From contig JAJYHP010000093.1 of the NCBI GenBank assembly GCA_021784715.1, positions 1-11,369 on the forward strand: a DNA stretch of 11,369 nucleotides, read 5' to 3'. Origin of the DNA: a bacterium. GTDB lineage: Bacteria; Eremiobacterota; Eremiobacteria; Baltobacterales; Baltobacteraceae. Position numbers and translations under genes: made by a program. The notes under the pieces were generated by a model. That model ran no database searches. It saw only the letters and a program-made list of their open reading frames with translations, and was not told the origin of the DNA. Shown one piece after another: positions 5,622 to 11,369 of the stretch. Positions within the stretch are counted from its first letter, which is position 1. Each line of letters starts with the position of its first letter.

Positions 5622-8600
5622 TTACGGGAGCGGAAGAAGCGCCGATGATGGGTGCGGCATCGCGATGGTAATGATGCCGGGAGCATAGAGCAGCGGTGCG
5701 CCGGCGACGCCGCTTGCGACATCGATGCGGACCAACGCATTATCGCGCATATCGATAACGTACGCGCTCGCTCCGCCGGGTGTAAATGCAGCTTCGAACG
5801 GCGCGCCGCCGACCGTGATATCGGGAAGCGAGCGACGCGCCGGAAGATCGATCGGCGTTACCGAGATGCCGTCGAGATTCGGAACGTAGGCGAGCTTGCC
5901 GTTGGGTGAGATCGCCACCATCTGCGCCTGCGCGCCGGCGGGAAGAACCGCGAGCGTCTGCAGCGTCGCGGTATCGAGAACCGTAACGTCGTCGCTGCGG
6001 TTGTTGGCCACGTAGATCGTACGGCCGTCGGGCGAGAGCGCGATACCGGTCGGCTCGCGTCCGACCGCGACCGCCGGGAGCGCGAGTTGGCTCCGTAGAT
6101 CGACCGGGGTGATGCTATCGGTGCCTTGATCGGTGACGTAGATGCGCGAACCGTCGGGAGCGACCGCGATCCAACGCGGAGCCTTGCCGACCGCGATCGG
6201 TGTGCCGACTTTCAACGTTGCAACGTCGATGCGCTCCACCGTATTCGCGCGAAAATCGGCGACCCATATACCGTTACCGTGCGCCGAGAGTGCGAGCCCG
6301 TCGGGGCTCTTCACCGGAACCGTCGCAACGACGCGGCGGCTCTGCGTATCGATGACGCTGACGCTGTCGCCGCCGCGATTGCCGACGAAGAGCAGGCGAT
6401 TGTTGCGCGAGAGGACGGCGTCGAGCGGATGACGACCGACGGCGATCGCGGCACCGCGCGCATTCGTGCGCAGATCGTAGGGAATCACCGTGCCCTTGGC
6501 GCGGTCGACGAGCCATGCGAGCGTGTCGGGGTCGATGCCGTTCGCGGCAGTGCGATAGAGTTGCAACGTAGGGAAGCGAGCACCATTGCCGGCGCGAGCG
6601 ATGACGCGGATCTCGTAGAGCCCCGCCGGCGCGCGGGTATCGGCGAGCGTCAGTGCGACAGCGACACGGCCTCCACCGGGGACGGTGCTCGAACCCGTTG
6701 CCGGTTCGACGCGTGCGGGTGCGGCGACGGCGGTGCTCCAGGTGATGCGATGCGCGCGCGAATCGGGATTGATGACGGCGAATCCATTCGGCGTGCGCAC
6801 GATCGTCATCGCCGTCGACGGCGGAAAACGCACCTGCGTCGGCGCGTAGGAGGGCGGAGCATCGGCGCGAGCGCTTCCCCACGCGCGATTCGGTCGAGCG
6901 GCGAGCGTGAATGCGAGATGCAACGAACCGTTCTGCGGAAGTGCGACCCATGGACGCATCCACGGATGGCCGTCGATTGAAAGCTGCCGAACGTAGGGTC
7001 TATCGGGTGCGGCCTGCGGCGCATCGATGGTGATAACGGGGCCGTGCGACGGCGTGATGACGGCGTGCGTGAAGAGCGGCGCACCGATGTCGAGATAGCG
7101 TTCGGCGGGGTTTTGCGGATAGAGCCCGAGCGCGCTCCACACGTACCACGCACTCATCGTTCCGAGATCGTCGTTTCCGGGAAGTCCGTCGGGGCGATCG
7201 CCCCATAAACGCAACATCGCCGTGCGAACGACGCGTTCTTCACGCCACGGTGCACCCGCCGAGAGATAGGCCCACGGAGCGCCGATGCTCGGCTCGTTTC
7301 CAAGCCATGCATACGGCGCGCTCTGCCCCGCATTGAGATGGGTAAAGAACGTATCGAGGCGTTTGCGCGCGGCGGCGCGTCCGCCCATACCGCGGAAAAG
7401 ATCGCGGAGATCCTGCGGAACCATCCAGGTATACTGCGCAGCGTTCCCTTCCTGGAAGCCGCTCTGTCCGTTCTCGCCGATCTTCGTGCGCTCGAATGCG
7501 CCGCCGGGTCCACGCGGCGCGATTTCGCCGAGCGAACGGTCGAAGAGGTGCGACCAGTTCGCACTGCTTTTGAGAAAGGCCGCCGCGACCGATCGCTCGC
7601 CGAGTGCGCGCGCGAATGCCGAGATCGAAAAATCATCGAGACTATATTCCAAGCTCTCCGATGCACCGTTGGGTACCGGTGAGACCGAGGTGGTATAGAC
7701 GTTGGGGATATAGCCGAGGCGATTGAAATCGCCGCCTTCCGGGCGCTCCTGGTACCAGCCGAACGCCGGCGGGGCGTTCGTATCGTCGGCGCCCTTCACC
7801 ATCGCATCCAACGCGCGATGAAGTGCGAAATCGCGGGCGCCGAATGCATACGCACCGGCGATCACCGGATCGACCGAATCGCCGCCCATGACGCTGGTCG
7901 GTGCATTTGCAAGCGCCCAGCGCGGCAGCCAACCATCCTGGTGCGCGGCATCGACGAGCGACTGCATCATGTCGCTCGTACGATGGGGAAAGAGCAGCGC
8001 CAACAGCGGAATCTCGGTGCGATAGATATCCCAGTCGGAGAAGTTCGCGTAGAACGCGTGTCCCGAGGGAACGCGATGGATCTTTCCGTCAAAGCCACGG
8101 TAGCGGCCATCGATATCGCTGAAGAGATTGGGGTGCAGCATCGTGTGGTAGAGCGCACTGTAGAACGTGCGCAGGTTCTCGGTGCTGCCGCCGGAGACGC
8201 GAACGCGGCCGAGCGCACGGTTCCAACGCTCGAGCGCGCGGTCGCGTACCGCAACGATACTCCACGAACGCGCGGATTCACGGAGGTTCCGCCAGGCGCC
8301 GCGTTCGCTGACGAACGAGATCGCGACTTGCATGCGAACGCTCCGTCGTTTCGTCGTGTCGAAGCGCAGCCACGCACCGGCTTTGCGGCCGCTACCGTTT
8401 TCGTAGAGCCCCGATGCTGCAAACGGGCGATTGAAACGCGCCGCCATATAGACGGTGAATCGATCGGGCATGCCGCAAAAATGCCCGCTTCGCGCGCTCG
8501 CCTCAAGCGCGTCGGTGCCGAGGATACGAATGCTCGCGTTACCGACGCCGGCTTGGTCGGAGGCGGGATTGACGGTGAGCAACGCATCGGGCGAACTGGG

Positions 8601-9086
8601 GAACGTAAAGCGGCCGAGACCGCTGCGCGAGCGAACGGTAAGCTCGCTGCGGATCCCCGGTTTTCCGAGCGTTACCGCATAATAGCCCGGCACCGCGATC
8701 TCACCGACGTGCGAGAACGGCTGCGAGATGCCCTGCAATGCATGCGGCGGCGTACCGAGCAGCGGCAGCACGGCAAAATCGCCGAAGACGTTGCAGCCGG
8801 GGCCGCTGAGATGCGTCAGGCTGAATCCGGTCGTCGTTGAATCGTTGAATTCGTAGCCGCCGCCGGCGTTCTGCGACGGCGTATCGGGGCTCCATTGCAG
8901 CATGCCGAACGGCACGTCGGCGCCGGGAAAATCGTCGATGGGACCGCCGAGCGGCGTCCCCGAGGTTCCGACGAACGGGTCGACATAGGAGACCGGCGTC
9001 ATGGTCGCGCGCGTTCCTGCAGCGACCGAGGTGCCGAGGAGTGCGAGCGCCACGCACGCTCGGAGAGCGTTACGCAGCGCTCGCAT
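5622..9086 (-). CDS. Secreted GH92 alpha-mannosidase fused to a YVTN-type beta-propeller
   Basis: A 1154-residue protein. Residues 1-24 form a signal peptide (basic start, hydrophobic ACVALALLGTSVA, small residues before the likely cut), so it is exported. Residues about 30-745 are a complete glycoside hydrolase family 92 domain: VDPFVGTSG (35-43), GADVPFGMLQWSPDT (55-69), GFSLTHLSGPGC (87-98), LEYSLDDFSI (479-488), FQEGNAAQYTWMVPQD (544-559) and GNDDLGTMSAWYVWSALGLY (637-656). In GH92 the EGNxxQYxW glutamate (Glu546) and an acidic residue in GNDDxG (Asp639/Asp640) correspond, from memory, to catalytic acid and base. The family is made of calcium-dependent exo-alpha-mannosidases. A short Ig-like linker (about 765-845) leads to a seven-bladed propeller (853-1150), making the protein far longer than the usual ~750 residues. 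It starts 3 bases after the pntB stop. Mannoside activity is inferred from the family; linkage is unknown. Confidence 0.93.
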   Translation of the reverse strand: MRALRNALRACVALALLGTSVAAGTRATMTPVSYVDPFVGTSGTPLGGPIDDFPGADVPFGMLQWSPDTPSQNAGGGYEFNDSTTTGFSLTHLSGPGCNVFGDFAVLPLLGTPPHALQGISQPFSHVGEIAVPGYYAVTLGKPGIRSELTVRSRSGLGRFTFPSSPDALLTVNPASDQAGVGNASIRILGTDALEASARSGHFCGMPDRFTVYMAARFNRPFAASGLYENGSGRKAGAWLRFDTTKRRSVRMQVAISFVSERGAWRNLRESARSWSIVAVRDRALERWNRALGRVRVSGGSTENLRTFYSALYHTMLHPNLFSDIDGRYRGFDGKIHRVPSGHAFYANFSDWDIYRTEIPLLALLFPHRTSDMMQSLVDAAHQDGWLPRWALANAPTSVMGGDSVDPVIAGAYAFGARDFALHRALDAMVKGADDTNAPPAFGWYQERPEGGDFNRLGYIPNVYTTSVSPVPNGASESLEYSLDDFSISAFARALGERSVAAAFLKSSANWSHLFDRSLGEIAPRGPGGAFERTKIGENGQSGFQEGNAAQYTWMVPQDLRDLFRGMGGRAAARKRLDTFFTHLNAGQSAPYAWLGNEPSIGAPWAYLSAGAPWREERVVRTAMLRLWGDRPDGLPGNDDLGTMSAWYVWSALGLYPQNPAERYLDIGAPLFTHAVITPSHGPVITIDAPQAAPDRPYVRQLSIDGHPWMRPWVALPQNGSLHLAFTLAARPNRAWGSARADAPPSYAPTQVRFPPSTAMTIVRTPNGFAVINPDSRAHRITWSTAVAAPARVEPATGSSTVPGGGRVAVALTLADTRAPAGLYEIRVIARAGNGARFPTLQLYRTAANGIDPDTLAWLVDRAKGTVIPYDLRTNARGAAIAVGRHPLDAVLSRNNRLLFVGNRGGDSVSVIDTQSRRVVATVPVKSPDGLALSAHGNGIWVADFRANTVERIDVATLKVGTPIAVGKAPRWIAVAPDGSRIYVTDQGTDSITPVDLRSQLALPAVAVGREPTGIALSPDGRTIYVANNRSDDVTVLDTATLQTLAVLPAGAQAQMVAISPNGKLAYVPNLDGISVTPIDLPARRSLPDITVGGAPFEAAFTPGGASAYVIDMRDNALVRIDVASGVAGAPLLYAPGIITIAMPHPSSALLPLP
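5652..6530 (-). repeat. Seven-blade YVTN beta-propeller repeats within the GH92 fusion
   Basis: In the protein, repeat units begin near residues 882, 924, 965, 1007, 1049, 1091 and 1133, a period of 41-42 residues. The consensus is roughly AVG-x-x-P-x-x-xAlSPDG-x-x-iYVaN, then x-v-x-v-iD (best copy: GIALSPDGRTIYVANN, 1014-1029). Residues about 855-881 supply the outer strands missing from the last partial unit at 1133-1150. The ring thus closes as six whole blades plus one made from both ends, the standard velcro closure. Repeats are divergent at DNA level. Confidence 0.8.
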
Positions 9087-9089
9087 CGC

Positions 9090-10481
9090 CTACAGTGCCT
9101 TCACTGCCGAGGTGAGCGCGTCAACGCTCGCCTTGGCGTCCCCGAAGAGCATCGAGGTATTCGGCATCTCGTAGAGCGGATTATCGATGCCGGCGAAGCC
9201 CGAGCGCATCGAGCGTTTGAGTACGATGACGTTCGCCGCTTTATCGACATCGAGAATCGGCATGCCGTAGATCGGCGAACTCTTCACGTTGCGCGCCGCG
9301 GGGTTGGTCACGTCGTTCGCGCCGATGACCAGAGCGACGTCGGTGGTTGGGAACTCCGGGTTCGCATCGTCCATATCGAGCAATTGTTCGTACGGTACGT
9401 TCGATTCCGCGAGCAAAACGTTCATGTGCCCCGGCATACGCCCGGCAACGGGATGGATCGCATAGAGCACCTGAACGCCGCGCTTTTCAAGTTGATCGGC
9501 GAGCGCTTTCACGGAGTGCTGTGCCTGTGCGACCGCCATGCCGTAACCGGGAACGAAGATGACCTTCGAGGCGTAGGCCAACATGATCGCGACATCGTCG
9601 GCGCTTGCGCTGCGGATCTGCTGTGGGCCGCCGCTTCCGGCCGCCGGCTCGCTGCCGCCGCCGGAGCCGAAAGCGCCGAAGAGCACGTTGGTGAGCGGAC
9701 GATTCATCGCTTTGCCCATCATCACGGTCAGTAGCGTGCCGCTCGCACCGACGAGAGCGCCGCAGATAATCAGTAAGGGCGAATTGATCTCGAAACCGGT
9801 GACCGCGACGGCAAGGCCGGTAAACGAGTTGAGTAACGAGATGACCACCGGCATGTCGGCGCCGCCGATCGGCAGCACGAAGAGGACGCCGAGTAACAGC
9901 GAGCAGATCAACAATCCGAGAAACGCAAGAATCGGCATCGTTCCAAGCGTCGCGATAAACCAACCCGCGAGGACCAAAATCGCCAAGAGGATGAAGCCGT
10001 TGACGACTTGCTGCCCCGGATAGGTGATCGGACGCCCGGTCATCAGTTCCTGGAGTTTCAAAAACGCGACGATCGACCCGGCGAAACTCAGACAGCCGAT
10101 GATCGCCGAGAGCACCAACGAAACCGAGACCACCGCGTTCTCGCCGTTTCCGCTTGCGAGGACGAAAAATTCGAGCGTCGAGATCGCAGCTGCGGCGGCG
10201 CCGCCGGCACCGTTGTAGAGCGCGACCATCTGCGGCATCGCCGTCATCTTCACGCGCAGTGCGGCGACGATGCCGATCGTACCGCCGAGAAGGACGCCGA
10301 TGAGAATCGCCCACCAACCGACACCCTGCGTCTGAAGGAGCGAGGAGACCAACGCGATCGCCATGCCGACCATCGCGAGCCGGTTGCCGGCGCGGGCGGT
10401 CGGCGGCGAATTGAGTTGATGGAGGCCGTAAATGAAGAGCGCGACCGCGACGAGATTTGCGAGGCTGAGAGCGACGGTCAT
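9090..10481 (-). CDS. pntB: NAD(P) transhydrogenase beta subunit
   Basis: A 463-residue subunit of the proton-translocating transhydrogenase, which uses the proton-motive force to reduce NADP+ with NADH. The N-terminal ~270 residues are the membrane domain with about nine helices. A Gly/Ser/Ala-rich hinge (272-292) follows, then the NADP(H)-binding domain III with VPGYGMAVAQAQH (310-322), GRMPGHMNVLLAE (347-359), GANDVTNPAA (387-396) and KRSMRSGFAGIDNPLY (422-437). The length matches the family. A GAGGGG Shine-Dalgarno lies 8 bases upstream, and the start overlaps the pntAB stop by 4 bases. At the site of the E. coli channel histidine (beta His91) this protein has Asn90 (VALYNGAGG), as I recall for split-alpha forms in which a histidine in the small alpha2 subunit takes that role. 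Confidence 0.97.
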   Translation of the reverse strand: MTVALSLANLVAVALFIYGLHQLNSPPTARAGNRLAMVGMAIALVSSLLQTQGVGWWAILIGVLLGGTIGIVAALRVKMTAMPQMVALYNGAGGAAAAAISTLEFFVLASGNGENAVVSVSLVLSAIIGCLSFAGSIVAFLKLQELMTGRPITYPGQQVVNGFILLAILVLAGWFIATLGTMPILAFLGLLICSLLLGVLFVLPIGGADMPVVISLLNSFTGLAVAVTGFEINSPLLIICGALVGASGTLLTVMMGKAMNRPLTNVLFGAFGSGGGSEPAAGSGGPQQIRSASADDVAIMLAYASKVIFVPGYGMAVAQAQHSVKALADQLEKRGVQVLYAIHPVAGRMPGHMNVLLAESNVPYEQLLDMDDANPEFPTTDVALVIGANDVTNPAARNVKSSPIYGMPILDVDKAANVIVLKRSMRSGFAGIDNPLYEMPNTSMLFGDAKASVDALTSAVKAL

Positions 10482-10792
10482 GAACGCGGCCCCTCTTTCT
10501 TCTTAAACATTTGCAGCATGCGTTCGGTGACGGCGAAGCCGCCGAAGACGTTTATTGCACCGAGCGTCAATGCGGCAACGCTGATAATCGCGAGCATCGG
10601 CGAGGTGGGGCCCGCAAAGAGCGCGCCGACGACGACGATCGCTCCGATGAACACGATGCCGTGGATCGCATTGGTCGCCGACATCAACGGCGTGTGCAAC
10701 GTCGTCGGAACCTTCGAGATCACCTCGAAACCAACGAAGACCGCTAAGAGCAAGATCGTTAACAATTGGATGAGATGGGCGATATCGTTCAC
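10478..10792 (-). CDS. pntAB: NAD(P) transhydrogenase alpha subunit part 2 (membrane domain)
   Basis: A 104-residue membrane protein with three to four hydrophobic segments (about 8-27, 43-61, 67-90). It matches the membrane part of PntA that is a separate gene in many bacteria. The VGFEVISKVPTTLHTPLMSA stretch (20-39) followed by NAIHGIV is the typical signature. His44 in AIHGI is probably the counterpart of the channel histidine described for the Thermus alpha2 subunit; that mapping is from memory. It overlaps both neighbours by 4 bases (ATGA at each junction), so the three pnt cistrons are translationally coupled. The basic C-terminus (FKKKEGPRS) should lie in the cytoplasm. Confidence 0.95.
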   Translation of the reverse strand: MNDIAHLIQLLTILLLAVFVGFEVISKVPTTLHTPLMSATNAIHGIVFIGAIVVVGALFAGPTSPMLAIISVAALTLGAINVFGGFAVTERMLQMFKKKEGPRS

Positions 10793-11369
10793 TTGGCCGC
10801 TCCGATCGTAGATTTGCCGTCGTGAACGATACAGGCACCCGCGATCACGTCGTCGTTGTAATCCAGGGCGAGCGTACCGTCTTTTGCAAACGGCGAAAGT
10901 AAGGCGAAGAGATTGCGCGAGTAAAGTTGGCTTGCGTTGTACGGCATCGTGGCCGGCAGGTTCGTCGTACCGATGATCTGCACGCCGTTGTCGGTGATAA
11001 CGCTCTCGTCGGGTTTGGTGAGCGCACAGTTGCCCCCGGCCTCCGCCGCGAGATCGACGATGACGCTTCCCGGAGCCATCGCGGCGACGGCGGCTTCGGT
11101 GATGAGAATCGGCGCTCGCCGCCCGGGGACCAGTGCGGTCGTAATCACGACGTCGTTTTTACCGATTTGCTCGACCATCCAGTCGCGTTGCCGCTGCTGC
11201 TGTTCGGGCGTGAGTTCTTTCGCGTATCCGCCCGAACCCTCGGCGCTCTCGCCGAGATCGAATTCGAGGAATTTCGCGCCGAGCGATTGCACCTGTTCGC
11301 GGACGACGGCGCGGACGTCGTAGCCGCTGACGACTGCGCCGAGGCGGCGTGCCGTCGCGATGGCCTGTA
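10789..11369 (-). CDS. pntAA: NAD(P) transhydrogenase alpha subunit part 1, C-terminal portion (5' end outside the window)
   Basis: The reading frame is open to the right window edge; the first whole codon is at 11367-11365, giving 192 residues. The visible part begins in the NAD(H)-binding domain I with QAIATARRLGAVVSGYDVR, just after where the GxGxxG nucleotide-binding turn should lie. It continues with QSLGAKFLEFDL, ITTALVPGRRAPILIT, MAPGSVIVDLAAEAGGN and TNLPATMPYNASQLYSRN, all characteristic of PntA/alanine dehydrogenase-like domains. It ends soon after without the membrane helices, which are in the next gene, so this is the split form. Internal GTG and ATG codons are not starts. It is the first gene of the pnt operon seen here and overlaps pntAB by 4 bases. 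Confidence 0.95.
   Translation of the reverse strand, partial: QAIATARRLGAVVSGYDVRAVVREQVQSLGAKFLEFDLGESAEGSGGYAKELTPEQQQRQRDWMVEQIGKNDVVITTALVPGRRAPILITEAAVAAMAPGSVIVDLAAEAGGNCALTKPDESVITDNGVQIIGTTNLPATMPYNASQLYSRNLFALLSPFAKDGTLALDYNDDVIAGACIVHDGKSTIGAAK

Noticed and set aside
6126..9734. Long plus-strand open frames (for example 6126-6980, 7818-8840 and 8895-9734) antisense to the GH92 and pntB genes
   Set aside because: Composition is Arg/Asp/Ala-rich with no motifs, and they lie opposite clearly conserved genes. High GC lowers stop-codon frequency in these frames.
1..11369. tRNA, rRNA, CRISPR array, insertion sequence or attachment sites
   Set aside because: No direct-repeat arrays, transposase-like frames, terminal inverted repeats or RNA-gene-like segments were seen on reading through; noncoding space is minimal.

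Overview
The window is a dense, GC-rich piece of a bacterial chromosome. Nearly every base is coding, genes often overlap by 4 bases, and both ends cut through genes. The gene content (a molybdenum hydroxylase with its maturation factors, an orphan lipoprotein solute-binding protein, a split three-gene proton-translocating transhydrogenase, and an exported GH92 glycosidase) suggests an aerobic or facultative free-living heterotroph. The protein style reminds me of uncultivated soil lineages such as Ca. Eremiobacterota (WPS-2). That is an impression from memory, since no rRNA or marker gene is present to test it.

Layout. (1) Bases 1-1105, minus strand: the [2Fe-2S] small subunit of a xanthine dehydrogenase/CO dehydrogenase-family enzyme, overlapping by 8 bases the start of its molybdopterin-binding large subunit, which runs off the left edge. 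(2) Bases 1106-1269: a divergent spacer, AT-rich on its right side. (3) Bases 1270-5591, plus strand: xdhC and mocA (insertion/sulfuration and cytidylylation of the molybdenum cofactor, overlapping by 4 bases), an OsmC-family redox protein, a family-5 peptide-type solute-binding lipoprotein (4-base overlap with the OsmC gene), and a small multi-pass membrane protein 3 bases further on. (4) Bases 5622-11369, minus strand: read 5' to 3', pntAA (5'-truncated), pntAB, pntB, and 3 bases later a 1154-residue secreted GH92 alpha-mannosidase fused to a C-terminal YVTN-type seven-bladed beta-propeller. The two blocks converge on a 30-base gap at 5592-5621.

How the genes fit together. The left part is a molybdenum hydroxylase locus: structural subunits to the left, cofactor-maturation genes to the right, with shared control between them. 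The substrate cannot be read, because the active-site part of the large subunit is outside the window. No FAD subunit is visible. The OsmC, binding-protein and membrane-protein genes look co-transcribed with xdhC-mocA, but no functional link is evident. The pnt genes form a classic split transhydrogenase operon with overlapping cistrons. The GH92-propeller gene appears to ride at its 3' end, which is the most unusual arrangement here. I found no RNA genes, CRISPR arrays, insertion sequences or convincing terminators.
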